Numbered from the stretch's first letter, positions 34,024-43,436 are shown. The stretch is 50,782 bases of DNA from Paracoccaceae bacterium (GCA_024304875.1 JAMWZF010000001.1:1-50782), one strand, 5' to 3'. The notes: generated by a model from the sequence alone, not told the origin. Made by a program: numbers and translations.

Positions 34024-35586
34024 ATGCGCATCCCGATGACCATTCTCTGTTCGATCCTGCTGGCGGCCGGCGGGCCGCTGCGAGCCGAGCGGGTCGCCCT
34101 GACCGCCGCCGACCTCGTGCCGCTGCGGCCGCAGGTCTGGATCGCGCCGGAGCTCGTCCTGCCCCCGACCGACTCCGCCGTGCCCCTGCTGGGGGCGGAG
34201 GCCGGCCGGGACGGGACGCGTCTGCTCCGCCACCTGGGCGCGGCCGAGGACATCGCCGGCTTCGACGGCATCCTCTACGACAACCGAGACCGGGGCCATT
34301 CGACCCTCGACCCCGGCATCTATCCCCGGCTGGCGTTCCTCGACTACGACGACAGCCTTGTCGCCCGGGGGTTCGACCAGGGACTCGCGGGCCGGATCAT
34401 CCTGCCCCATGTGGTGATCGGGAATGCCTCGCTGGCCATGACCGGGGCCCTGGGGCGCAGCCTGCCGCGGCTGGCCATGACCGACGCGTTCTGGCGCGAC
34501 GTGACGCCGCTGCTCTACGGGGCGAACCACCTTTACGTCTATCCCGAGCACCTGGACCACGACAGCGCCGACAGGTTTCCCCTCAACTGGCCCTACATGG
34601 TCGTCAGCCAGGGCTCGTCCCGGTCCGATCGGATCTTCGTCGAGGCCTTCGCGATGACGCTCGCCGCCTTCCCGCCCGAGACCTTCGCGGCCCTGCGGGA
34701 GGAGGGCCTGGTAGCGCCGACCCTGCAGATGATCCTGCGGCAGAACCTGGCGCCGGTGGAGACCCGGGCGGACTACCTCTCCGGCGTCGCCCATCCGCCG
34801 GTCTTCGACGGGCGCCAGGTCCGGATCGGCCGGATGGTCGCGCAGGCCTCCGGGATGCGCCCCGAGGACATTCCGCCCCTCGTCGTCCTGCGGGTGATCG
34901 AGGAGGACTTCGCCGCCGCTGCGGGACTTGCGCGGCTGGACGAGCGCCTTCTCGACAGCCCGGCCGCCATCGCGCGGCTGTGGCGCGGACCCGCCTGGGA
35001 GCGGGAGATGACGGTGACGGCGGAGGACACCGCCGCGCGGCCCGGCCAGACCCTCAGCTTCGAATGGCGCCTGCTGCGCGGCGACCCGGACCGGGTCCGG
35101 ATTGAGCCCCTGGACCGCGAGGGACGCAGCGCGCGGATCCACGTCACCTGGCACGATCCCTGGACCGAGCCGGCGCCGGGGCAGGGCGGCGCGATCTCCG
35201 AGCGCCGCCTGTCGCGCGTCGACATCGGCGTCTTCGCTGCCTCGGGCGGGGGTCCCGACAGCGCCCCCGCCCTGATCTCGATCGACTTTCCCGCTCACCA
35301 GCTCCGGCAGTACGACCGCTGGGCCGACGGCAGCTATCGGCTGATGTCGATCGATCACGACGCGCGGGGGCGCGAGGTCTACTTCGATCCGCTGCTCTAC
35401 TGGTCGGCTCCTTGGACCGACCGGGCCCGCTACGACGCGGCGGGCCGTCTGTCGGGCTGGGAGCGGCAGGACAGGGCAGGGGAGACCACGATCGTTCCCG
35501 CCGATGCGCCCCCCCTGTCGCTGGCTCAGCCGGACATCGCGACCGACAATCCGGCCGCCTCGATCCTGCGCCGACCCGCCGACTGA
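34024..35586 (+). CDS. Exported protein of unknown function
   Basis: A 520-residue protein with a plausible signal peptide (MRIPMTILCSILLAAGG, cleavage near LRA-ER). The mature part has no motif that I recognise. It is rich in Asp, Arg and Pro; one region (PGQTLSFEWRLLRGDPDRVR) has the look of a beta-sandwich domain, and aromatic/acidic stretches such as YDNRDRGHSTLDPGIYP and YPEHLDHDSADRF could bind metal or sugar. It follows the exosortase gene by 67 bases on the same strand, so a role in the same surface system is likely (inference). A TTG codon at 33991 could add 11 residues but weakens the signal peptide. Length and codon use indicate a real gene. Confidence 0.75.
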   Translation: MRIPMTILCSILLAAGGPLRAERVALTAADLVPLRPQVWIAPELVLPPTDSAVPLLGAEAGRDGTRLLRHLGAAEDIAGFDGILYDNRDRGHSTLDPGIYPRLAFLDYDDSLVARGFDQGLAGRIILPHVVIGNASLAMTGALGRSLPRLAMTDAFWRDVTPLLYGANHLYVYPEHLDHDSADRFPLNWPYMVVSQGSSRSDRIFVEAFAMTLAAFPPETFAALREEGLVAPTLQMILRQNLAPVETRADYLSGVAHPPVFDGRQVRIGRMVAQASGMRPEDIPPLVVLRVIEEDFAAAAGLARLDERLLDSPAAIARLWRGPAWEREMTVTAEDTAARPGQTLSFEWRLLRGDPDRVRIEPLDREGRSARIHVTWHDPWTEPAPGQGGAISERRLSRVDIGVFAASGGGPDSAPALISIDFPAHQLRQYDRWADGSYRLMSIDHDARGREVYFDPLLYWSAPWTDRARYDAAGRLSGWERQDRAGETTIVPADAPPLSLAQPDIATDNPAASILRRPAD

Positions 35587-35601
35587 CATGCGATCCGCAG
35601 G

Positions 35602-35624
35602 GCGGCGCCCCCCGGGGACGCCGC
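35602..35624. terminator. Possible shared terminator between converging genes
   Basis: GCGGCG (35602-35607) and CGCCGC (35619-35624) pair around an inner CCCC/GGGG, in the gap between the converging unknown exported protein and TPR lipoprotein genes. No T-tract is present. Confidence 0.4.
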
Positions 35625-35637
35625 AAATGGGGAACGA

Positions 35638-38148
35638 TCAGTCCTCGCCGGCGGTCTCTTCTACAGTGTCTTCCGTCGGCTCTTCCGCAGTCTCTTCCGC
35701 GGCCTCGGCCGCTTCGGCCTCCTGCAGGCTCTGCACCAGGCTGCGCGCCTCCTCGATCTGGGGCCGCGTGTCCGCCGGCCCGGCGATGTCGATGGCCCGG
35801 CGGAACTGCTCCAGCGCCTCCGCGCTTTGCTCCGTGGCCAGGTAGGCCTGGCCGAGGTGGTATTGCACCATGGGATCGTTCGGCAGGCCCTCGGCGGCGG
35901 CCTCGAGATAGGGCAGGGCGGCGGCGCTGTCGCCCCGGCGGTGCAGAAGCCAGCCGTAGGTGTCCTGCAGGGGCGGCGCCGAGGCGTCGCGCAGGCGGCG
36001 GGCGATCGTCCAGGCCCGGTCGAGGCTCTCCTCGTCGTCGCGATAGGTCGTCAGCAGGCTCGCCAGGTTGTTGGCCACGACGAGAGAGCTGGAATCCTGC
36101 GCATAGAGCCGCTCGTAGATCTCGATGGCGGCGTCGATCTCTCCGTCCTGCTCGAGAAACGAGGCCTGCGCCCAGAGCAGGTTCGCCGCATCGGGGGTCT
36201 GGTCCAGACCCTCTTCGATGGTGGCCTGCGCGGTCTCGCGGTCGCCCAGGCGCTGGTGGAGCCGGGACAGTTCGATCCACAGGTCGGGCCGGGCCGGGGT
36301 CGCCTCGAGTATGGCTTCGTAGGTGGCGATGGCGCCCTCCAGATCGTCATTGGCTGCCTGGGCCACCGCCAGAAGGACGTCGAGCGAGGCGTCGTCCGGG
36401 TAGTCTTCCTGCAGTTGCCGCGCCGCGGCCAGGGCACTTTGGGTATCGCCGGTGCCCAGCTGGGCGCGGATCAGGGTGATGCGCGTGGCCAGGGTGGCAT
36501 CGGCGGAATTCGACAGCGTCTCGAGAAAGGCCATGGCCTCTTCCGTGCCGCGCTGGCGGTTCAGCCGCTCCGCCTCGATCGCATTGGCCGCCTGCAGGGC
36601 GGCTTCGTTCCCGAGGCGCCGCAGCGCGTCGGCCACGGCCTGGGCCCGGCCGAAATCCTCCATCGCCAGGTAGAGGTCTCCCAGGGTGGTCAGCAGGTCG
36701 GGGTTGGCCGGGGCCAGCCGCAGCGCGTCGAGCAGGATGTCCTCGGCCGGCAGGTAGCGCTCTTCGCCGATCAGCACGCTGGCCAGGCGCAGGGTCTCGG
36801 CCGGGGCGTTGCCCGAGGCCTCGACCGCCCGGGCCAGGAAGTCCCGGGCCAGTTCGGACTGGCCGGCCCGCACATAGGCATTGGCCATGAGGGTCATCGC
36901 CTCGGCATCCGCAGGCGCCTGGTCGAGGGCCACCCGCAGGGCGCTGATGGCGGCGTCGGTGTCGTCGGCCTGGATCTGCCAGGCGGCCTGCATCTTGAGG
37001 GCCCCGGCATCCGTCTCGTCCTCGGCCAGAACCTCTTCCACCCGGGCCCGGGCGCCGACCTCGTTGCCGGTGGCCAGCAGCATCCGGGCCAGGGCGACCT
37101 TGGCCCGGCGGGTCTGCTCGGAGGGCTCTGCCCCGGCCAGCAGGCTTTCCATCTTCGCGATGGCCTCGTCCTGCCGGCCTTCGGTGAAGTCGAGTCCGGC
37201 GTCGATGATCCGGAACGGCATCGGATCGGGCTGCTCGGCGATCGCCGCCTCGAGCTCGGCGCGGGCGACGTCCGCGCCGCGCAGTTCGACGAGAAACCGG
37301 ATCAGGTCCAGCCGGGGCCCCGGGTTGTCCGGTTCGGCCGCCGCGACCAGCTCGCGCAGGAAGGCCTCGGCCCCGTCGAGGTCGTCCTGCGACAGGTAGA
37401 ACCGGATCAGGGTGGCCTTGTGGGCGTCGTCCTCGGGGAAGAGCTCGACCAGCTCGCGCAGTTGCGCCTCCACCGCGTCCATGTCGCCGAGCTGCGCCAG
37501 GATCTGCAGCCGGTCCTGGTAATGGCGGCGGTTGGTCGGGTCGTCCTCGATCAGCCAGTCGATCTCGGCCAGGGCGCGGGTGAAGTCCTGCTCGCGCATG
37601 GCATGATCGACGAGGATGCTCCGCAAAAGCGCATTGTCCGGCTGGTCGGCGAGCATTTCGTCGGCCTGGCGGCCGAGCTCGCGCATGGCCGCGGCATCCT
37701 GGGCTTCGGCGGCGGCGCGATAGTCGCGCACCAGGGTGATCGCCTCGACCCTGGGGTCCTCCGGGGCCAGCTCCACCAGGCGCAGCCCGTGGCGCTCGAC
37801 CTCCTCCCAGTTGCTCCCGAAGAAAGCCATCTCCGACAGGAGGATCCGGGTCTCGATGTCGTCCGGGTCCTGCTCCGCCACCCGCAGGTACTGATTGTAG
37901 GCCCCCTGGACGTTGCCGCGCTCCATCTGAAGCTCGGCCATCTTGAGCCGCGCGTCGATGTGGGTCTCGTTGAGCTGGAAGACGTTGCGCAGCTCCACCA
38001 TGCCCCGATCGATGTCGCCCTCGGCAATGAGGGTCAGGGCATTCTGGTAGTGCCCCTCGGCGCGGTCCTCCGCGGATCTGCAGCCGCTCAGCGCCAGGGC
38101 GGCGCAGAGGGCGAAGATGGCGGCAAGGGGGGTACGCAGAACGGTCAC
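35638..38148 (-). CDS. TPR-repeat lipoprotein (PrsT-like, exosortase-system associated)
   Basis: An 836-residue lipoprotein: signal sequence with lipobox ALSGC (Cys23), then about twenty tetratricopeptide-like helical repeats covering most of the protein (for instance PDDIETRILLSEMAFFGSNW, PANPDLLTTLGDLYLAMEDF). It ends in a low-complexity acidic tail (EEPTEDTVEETAGED). Size, lipobox and repeats match PrsT-like proteins that accompany PEP-CTERM exosortases and polysaccharide export. It probably sits at the outer membrane or in the periplasm as a scaffold of the secretion machine. It is 144 bases downstream of the second YdcF-like gene on the same strand. Confidence 0.85.
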   Translation of the reverse strand: MTVLRTPLAAIFALCAALALSGCRSAEDRAEGHYQNALTLIAEGDIDRGMVELRNVFQLNETHIDARLKMAELQMERGNVQGAYNQYLRVAEQDPDDIETRILLSEMAFFGSNWEEVERHGLRLVELAPEDPRVEAITLVRDYRAAAEAQDAAAMRELGRQADEMLADQPDNALLRSILVDHAMREQDFTRALAEIDWLIEDDPTNRRHYQDRLQILAQLGDMDAVEAQLRELVELFPEDDAHKATLIRFYLSQDDLDGAEAFLRELVAAAEPDNPGPRLDLIRFLVELRGADVARAELEAAIAEQPDPMPFRIIDAGLDFTEGRQDEAIAKMESLLAGAEPSEQTRRAKVALARMLLATGNEVGARARVEEVLAEDETDAGALKMQAAWQIQADDTDAAISALRVALDQAPADAEAMTLMANAYVRAGQSELARDFLARAVEASGNAPAETLRLASVLIGEERYLPAEDILLDALRLAPANPDLLTTLGDLYLAMEDFGRAQAVADALRRLGNEAALQAANAIEAERLNRQRGTEEAMAFLETLSNSADATLATRITLIRAQLGTGDTQSALAAARQLQEDYPDDASLDVLLAVAQAANDDLEGAIATYEAILEATPARPDLWIELSRLHQRLGDRETAQATIEEGLDQTPDAANLLWAQASFLEQDGEIDAAIEIYERLYAQDSSSLVVANNLASLLTTYRDDEESLDRAWTIARRLRDASAPPLQDTYGWLLHRRGDSAAALPYLEAAAEGLPNDPMVQYHLGQAYLATEQSAEALEQFRRAIDIAGPADTRPQIEEARSLVQSLQEAEAAEAAEETAEEPTEDTVEETAGED

Positions 38149-38240
38149 GAGGTCAACTCCCGGGGTTTCGGACGGTCTCTGGGGGAGACCGGGTCTTGCA
38201 TCAGTATGTTGCGAGGTTTGTCGTGGAATACAGGGTTTTG

Positions 38241-38262
38241 CACAAGGCCTCGCGACCTTGTG
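38241..38262. repeat. Inverted repeat between the YdcF-like and TPR genes
   Basis: CACAAGG (38241-38247) and CCTTGTG (38256-38262) form a seven-pair stem with an eight-base loop. No T-tract follows on the minus strand, so it is more likely an operator or attenuating hairpin ahead of the TPR gene than a full terminator. Confidence 0.4.
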
Positions 38263-38292
38263 TGTGCGCCGCGGCCCGGGGCAGGGGCCGTC

Positions 38293-38943
38293 TCAGTCCC
38301 CGCCCGTCAGGCAGATCGCGGGTTCGACCCCCGGCCAGAACCCGTGGGGCAGAAGCGTGATGGCCCAGGTGGCGGCGTATTCGGCGAAGTCGAGAAGGCT
38401 GAGCTGACGGATGTCGAAGGCCTCCCCGGGATCCGAGACGACCCGGACGACACCCACCGGCCACAGCTCGTTGCGCAGGGCGACGGAAGCGCGCGCCATG
38501 TGGCTGCGCGAGGTGATCAGGGCGACGGCCCGCCCGGCATCGGGCTGCCGGTCCAGCCAGCATCCCGTCTCCCAGGCGTTCTCGATCGTCGTATGGGCGT
38601 CCGGCGCCAGGACGATCCGGCCGGTGTCGAGCCACTGGACCTGCTCGGGAGGCAGCGAGAACTGGGTGGCGAACCGCTCCGGGTCCAGGCCCGCGTCCCC
38701 GTTCACGCCGGTGATGAAGAGACGGTCGACGCGGCCCTCGGACAGCAGATCCAGCCCGGCCCGGATCCGGTCGAAGTCCCCGGTGAAGACCACGGCGGTA
38801 CCGGGCAGGTCGCCGGTCCGCTCGGGGGTGGTGGCGCGGTTCACGAAATCCAGCAGCAGGGCCCCCAGGACCACGGCGACCGCCCCGATGAGGGCAAGGA
38901 TCCTGACGATCGTCCGGACCAGGCCGGCGAAGAGCGAGCGCAT
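38293..38943 (-). CDS. YdcF family membrane protein (DUF218)
   Basis: A 216-residue protein with one N-terminal membrane helix (about 12-33) and a DUF218 domain: GTAVVFTGDFDRIRAGLDLL, RLFITGVNG, TTIENAWETGCWL and VALITSRSHMARASVAL. The pattern and length match the YdcF/SanA group, which is tied to envelope polysaccharides but has no settled reaction. A homologue frequently occurs in exosortase-linked loci. It lies ahead of the TPR lipoprotein in the same direction and diverges from the aminotransferase fusion gene. Confidence 0.8.
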   Translation of the reverse strand: MRSLFAGLVRTIVRILALIGAVAVVLGALLLDFVNRATTPERTGDLPGTAVVFTGDFDRIRAGLDLLSEGRVDRLFITGVNGDAGLDPERFATQFSLPPEQVQWLDTGRIVLAPDAHTTIENAWETGCWLDRQPDAGRAVALITSRSHMARASVALRNELWPVGVVRVVSDPGEAFDIRQLSLLDFAEYAATWAITLLPHGFWPGVEPAICLTGGD

Positions 38944-39363
38944 GGGCGCCTCTTTGCTGTGATGCTGCGGGGGGCCTTATCATGCTTCGCCCGGCGCCTG
39001 AACCGCAAGAGTGCCCGCCGGCGCAGAGGATGCCGGACCCCTGTCTTCGGGACCGGCAGGGCAGCGCCGGGGCCGGATACTGGGGAAATCCGCTCATATG
39101 GGGCCGAAAACGGCTTCGCGGTTTCTGAAAGGTCGAAGTCGGTGTACCCCGGGTACAAGAACGACGCTCGTCCTCGAGGCGGGCCGACACCGTGGGCAGT
39201 GCATTCAGTGGAAATATCGAACCGCCGCGTTCCGATTAGTTCATATTCTTCGATTATTGCGAGGATACCTTCGCAATAGTTTGGCCCGGGATATGCCCTA
39301 AATCGAACAACATTTCCCAGAAAGAATGGACGAGAGGCAAACAACAAAAGTGGAGTGGTAGCG
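38944..39363. promoter_or_regulatory. Divergent regulatory region with two inverted repeats
   Basis: A 420-base non-coding gap between divergent genes. It holds two candidate operators: TGTACCC-C-GGGTACA (39143-39157) and TATTGCGA / TCGCAATA (39255-39278, eight-base centre). The right third is A+T richer (39235-39350) and should carry the promoter of the aminotransferase fusion. GGAG at 39352-39355 is its ribosome site. Confidence 0.5.
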
Positions 39364-42033
39364 ATGCGAGGTCTGAACCCTGCTCGAGCTCGACTTCTCG
39401 AAACCTTCGGCCTGGATGCCGAACTGAACTGGGGCCACGGGTGCCGGCTGGCGGACACCGAGGGCCGCGAGTATCTCGACTTCCTGTCGCAGTACGGCGC
39501 CCTGCCGTTCGGACACAATCCGCCGCAGATCTGGGCGGCGATGCGCGGCGAACAGAACCTGTCGCGCCCCTCCATGGTCCAGCCTCTGCGCGCCACCGGA
39601 GCCGAGAAGCTGGCCGGGACGCTGGCCGACATCACCCCCCATGACCTGAGCGTCGTGATGTTCGCGAACTCCGGCGCCGAAGCCGTCGAGGCCGCGATCA
39701 AGCTGGCCCGGGCCCGTTCGGGCCGCGATGTCATCCTGTCGACCCGCAACGGATTCCACGGCAAGACGATGGGCGCCCTCTCGGCCACCGGAAAGCCCAT
39801 GTATCAGAGGGATTTCGGCGGCCCGGCCCGGAACTTCCATTATACCGCCTTCGGCGATCTGGATGCTCTCGAGGCGGAGCTGAAGGCCAATGCCGGCAAG
39901 ATTGCGGCTTTCATCGTCGAACCCATCCAGGGCGAGGGCGGCGTGGTCTGCCCGCCGGATGCGGACTATCTCGACGGGGTCATCGCGCTCTGCCGTCAGT
40001 ATGGCGTGTTCAGCATCTTCGACGAGATCCAGACCGGGCTCGGCCGCACCGGCAAGCTGTTCGCCTGCTCGGACTGCGCCGCGGCGCCCGACATGCTGCT
40101 TCTGGGCAAGGCGCTGGGGGGCGGCCTGATGCCGATCTCGGCCGTGGTCATCCGGCCCGAGGCCTGGGACGACCGGTTCGGCATGCTGCACAGCTCGACC
40201 TTCGCCAACAACAACCTTGCCTGCGCCGCCGCCAGCGCCTCGATCGAGCTTCTGACCAAGGACGACGGGGCGCTCGTCAAGGAGGTGGCCAGGAACGGCC
40301 GGTACTTCGAGGACCAGCTCAATGCGCTGAGCGCCCGGTATCCCGAGGTGCTGATCGGCCGCCGGGGCCGCGGCTACATGCAGGGCCTGCAGTTCGCCGC
40401 CATCCACGAGCGCGGCGACTCCGCCTCGATGGCCTATTGCGGCCTCAACGGCGGCTTCATCGGGCTGCTGAGTTCCTATATCTTCAACGTCCAGCGCGTG
40501 CTCACCGCGCCGGTCTTCAACAATGCCCAGGTGATGCGGCTGCAACCGCCCCTGGTCGCGGGCCGGGCCGAGATCGACGAATGCGTCGTGGCCCTGTCGC
40601 AGACCTGCGAGATCCTCGACAAGGGCGACTACCGCGCGCTCATGCAGCACCTCGTGACCCCCAAGCGCCGGGCACAGCTGGCCGAGACGCCGATCGTGCA
40701 GCCGCAGCAGGGGCCGGCCCGGGACGTGCCCGAGGCGACGCCGGGGCGCTTCTGCTTCCTCATCCACTACACCGAGGAAGAGGACGTGCTGCGCTCCGAC
40801 CCGTCCTTCGCCCGGTTCACCGAGACGGAGCGGGACACCTGGATGGAATGGGTCAAGCGCGTCGGCCCCGGGTTCGCCTGGCCGGTCACCGGCGGCACTT
40901 CGCGGACCGGGGCGCGGGCCGAAGGCATGATCATGTCGGTGCCCTTCCTGCCCAAGGACATGGTCGGCAAGGGCCGCAAGACGGCCCGCGAGACGATCCA
41001 GTCCGCCGCCGACATGGCCACCGATTTTGGCGCCAGCCGGCTCGGCCTCGGGGCTTTCACCTCCATCGTGACCAACGGCGGGGCCGCGGTGGCGGGCCGC
41101 GGCGTGCCGGTCACCAGCGGCAATACCCTGACGACCGTCTCGGCGGTCAAGGCGCTGCTGCGCGCCGCCCGGCGGGTCGAGATCGACCCGGCCCAGGCCA
41201 ATGTCGTCGTCATCGGGGCCACCGGCGCCATCGGCCGCCTGGCCAGTCTGATGATGGCCCGCTGGGCCGGTCAGCTGACCCTGGTCGGCAATGCCCAGAA
41301 CTGCCATGCCCAGAGCCTGCTCGACCGGGTGGCCAACGAGGTGGTCGACAGCCTCGTCACCAACGGTCCGGACCCCCGGGCGGGCGACCTGAGCGCGACG
41401 GTCCAGTACATGCTGGCAGGTCGTGACGCACCGCAGGAGAACCGGCTGAAGGCGCTGACGCGGGCCTGCCGGGATGCCGATCTGCCCCTGCCGATCGCGA
41501 CCACCACCGATCTCGACCGGGCCCTGGCCGACGCCGATCTCGTCATCGTGGCGACCAACGCCGATGTGGCGCTTGTCGATCCGGCGCAGATGCGCCCCGG
41601 AACGGTCGTCTGCGACGTGGCGCGGCCGCCCAACGTGGCGCCGGCGGATCTGTCGGACAGCGGTGTCCTCGTCTTCGACGGCGGCCTGGTCAGACCCCCG
41701 TTCCCGGTCAACCTGGGACCGTTCCAGACCCTGCCCGAAGATCTCTGCTGGGGCTGCATGGGGGAAACCATGCTCCTGGCCCTCGAGGGAGAGACGAAGG
41801 ACTACAGTCTCGGCCGCGATCTCAGCCTGGAGGATGCCGACCGCGTGGCGGAGATGGCCCAGCGTCACGGCTTCGAACCGGCAGAGCCGCAGTGGCACGG
41901 CCAGTTCCTGCAGGAGGCCGATTTCGACCGCGTCGCCGCGGCCCGCCGCGCGCGGGAGATGGGCCCGGGCATCGGCCTGGTCATGGACCCCGCATCGGTT
42001 TCGGCCCCGTCGCGCGTCTGGGCCGCCGAATAG
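39364..42033 (+). CDS. Class-III aminotransferase fused to an acyl-ACP-reductase-like domain
   Basis: An 889-residue fusion. Residues 1-425 are a PLP class-III aminotransferase (FANSGAEAVEAAIKLAR; Asp220 in FDEIQTGLGRTG; PLP lysine Lys249 in LLGKALGGG). Residues about 460-845 match the cyanobacterial long-chain acyl-ACP reductase: LGAFTSIVTNGG, TSGNTLTT, the NADPH loop VIGATGAIG (616-624), LVFDGGLV and, at the active-site cysteine position, CMGETMLLALEGE (Cys798). That enzyme reduces acyl-ACP to fatty aldehyde; an aminotransferase on the same chain could turn the aldehyde into a long-chain amine (inference). ATG at 39364 is favoured by GGAG eight bases upstream; a GTG at 39355 is also open. 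It stands alone, with promoter-sized gaps on both sides. Confidence 0.83.
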   Translation: MRGLNPARARLLETFGLDAELNWGHGCRLADTEGREYLDFLSQYGALPFGHNPPQIWAAMRGEQNLSRPSMVQPLRATGAEKLAGTLADITPHDLSVVMFANSGAEAVEAAIKLARARSGRDVILSTRNGFHGKTMGALSATGKPMYQRDFGGPARNFHYTAFGDLDALEAELKANAGKIAAFIVEPIQGEGGVVCPPDADYLDGVIALCRQYGVFSIFDEIQTGLGRTGKLFACSDCAAAPDMLLLGKALGGGLMPISAVVIRPEAWDDRFGMLHSSTFANNNLACAAASASIELLTKDDGALVKEVARNGRYFEDQLNALSARYPEVLIGRRGRGYMQGLQFAAIHERGDSASMAYCGLNGGFIGLLSSYIFNVQRVLTAPVFNNAQVMRLQPPLVAGRAEIDECVVALSQTCEILDKGDYRALMQHLVTPKRRAQLAETPIVQPQQGPARDVPEATPGRFCFLIHYTEEEDVLRSDPSFARFTETERDTWMEWVKRVGPGFAWPVTGGTSRTGARAEGMIMSVPFLPKDMVGKGRKTARETIQSAADMATDFGASRLGLGAFTSIVTNGGAAVAGRGVPVTSGNTLTTVSAVKALLRAARRVEIDPAQANVVVIGATGAIGRLASLMMARWAGQLTLVGNAQNCHAQSLLDRVANEVVDSLVTNGPDPRAGDLSATVQYMLAGRDAPQENRLKALTRACRDADLPLPIATTTDLDRALADADLVIVATNADVALVDPAQMRPGTVVCDVARPPNVAPADLSDSGVLVFDGGLVRPPFPVNLGPFQTLPEDLCWGCMGETMLLALEGETKDYSLGRDLSLEDADRVAEMAQRHGFEPAEPQWHGQFLQEADFDRVAAARRAREMGPGIGLVMDPASVSAPSRVWAAE

Positions 42034-42293
42034 GCGGCCGGCGCGGGTCAGCGCCTTATCCAGCACAGGGGCAGGGGGCCTGCGGGGCCCCCATGCGCCG
42101 CTTCTGCCGCCCCTGTCGCGGGCGGCATCTGCGGCGGTGACGTGGTTCCTCTATACAACAAGCTGGAAAATGCCGCATCGGACAGATTGCCGAACCCGGG
42201 TCGATCAGGGTTAACTGCCGCCAAACAGCAGCTTGCAGTTCGTTCCGGCGGCTGTTGGCTCAAAGAAAATCTGGCCGCGCGGGACGCCCGAAC
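42034..42293 (+). other. Intergenic region before the export lipoprotein gene
   Basis: A 260-base gap. A G+C hairpin GGGGGCC-TGCGG-GGCCCCC (42074-42092) soon after the fusion gene may help termination, although no T-tract follows. The rest presumably carries the promoter of the Wza-like gene; CTATACAAC near 42153 is the most promoter-like string, but no -35 box fits. Confidence 0.4.
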
Positions 42294-43436
42294 ATGACAA
42301 AATCAACTGCCCGTGTGACGAGACTCGTCACCTTCGCTCTCCTGCTGGGGACGCTTGCCGCCTGCGGACTGCCGCGGTCCGGCCCCACCCGGGGCGAGCT
42401 TCTCAGCGCCGCGACCGAAGGCGGGGTCACCACCTTCGTCATCGCGGTGGACGAACGGATCACCCAGGTGATCCCCTCGCCGCCGCAGACCTCGTTTCCC
42501 GCCAGCTTCGTCGCCGCCTCGCCCCTGACGCCCGGTGTCATCCGCCCCGGGGACGTGCTGAGCTTCACCGTCTTCGAAAACGTCGACGACGGCCTGTTCT
42601 CCCAAGGCGCCGGGGCGTCCTCGATCGGAGCGCTTCAGGTGGATGAGGACGGTTTCGTCTTCGTGCCCTATGTCGGGCGCATTCTCGCCGCCGGAAACAC
42701 GCCCGAGCGCATGCGGCAGATCATCACCGAGCGGCTCGAGGAACAGACCCCGCGGCCCCAGGTGATCGTGCAGCGTACGGCGGGCGACGGCGGCACCGTC
42801 TCCATCGTCGGAAACGGGGTCGCCGGCCAGGGCTCCTTCCCCCTCCAGCGGTCCAACCTGCGGCTCATGGGTCTTCTGGCCTCGGTCGGCGGCGTCACCG
42901 CGGACCCCGAACTGGTGAGCGTCATCGTCATCCGCGACGGCCACCGGGCGGAGATGCTCTACGAGGACATCTACGACACCCCCAGGTACGACATCGCGCT
43001 GCGCCCCGGGGACAGGATCATCGTGGAGAGCGACGATTCCAGCTTTATCTCCCTCGGCGAGACCGGCAGCCAGGGGATCATTCCCTTCCCCAGAAAGAAC
43101 ACCTCGGCGCTTCAGGCGATCGCCACGGTGGGCGGGCTGAGCGGCGGGACGGCCGACCCCACGGGCGTGTTCATCATCCGGGATGAAACGCCCCAGGTCG
43201 CCAATGCCGTCCTCGGCCGGACCGATTTCTCCACCCCGCAGCGGATGATCTACGTCATCAACCTGACCGAACCCAACGGGCTGTTCCTGGCGCGAAACTT
43301 CAATATCCGGGACGGGGACACGCTCTACGTGACCGAAGCGCCGTTCACCCAGTGGTCGAGGGTGCTCAACGCGATCATCGGCACGGCCGGCCGGGTCCAG
43401 ACGATCGAGACCATCGCGACGAACGCCACGAACTGA
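42294..43436 (+). CDS. Wza-like polysaccharide export lipoprotein
   Basis: A 380-residue outer-membrane lipoprotein: basic N terminus, hydrophobic segment and lipobox TLAAC (Cys24). The Poly_export domain follows (VIRPGDVLSFTVFENVDDG, then LQVDEDGFVFVPYVGRILAAG, AGNTPERMRQIITERLEE), and two SLBB-type repeats come after it (GQGSFPLQRSNLRLMGLLAS; STPQRMIYVINLTEPNG). Such proteins form the outer-membrane channel for exopolysaccharide. ATG at 42294 is chosen because it starts the signal peptide; the frame is open 39 bases further up. It is the first gene of the plus-strand export set. Confidence 0.9.
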   Translation: MTKSTARVTRLVTFALLLGTLAACGLPRSGPTRGELLSAATEGGVTTFVIAVDERITQVIPSPPQTSFPASFVAASPLTPGVIRPGDVLSFTVFENVDDGLFSQGAGASSIGALQVDEDGFVFVPYVGRILAAGNTPERMRQIITERLEEQTPRPQVIVQRTAGDGGTVSIVGNGVAGQGSFPLQRSNLRLMGLLASVGGVTADPELVSVIVIRDGHRAEMLYEDIYDTPRYDIALRPGDRIIVESDDSSFISLGETGSQGIIPFPRKNTSALQAIATVGGLSGGTADPTGVFIIRDETPQVANAVLGRTDFSTPQRMIYVINLTEPNGLFLARNFNIRDGDTLYVTEAPFTQWSRVLNAIIGTAGRVQTIETIATNATN

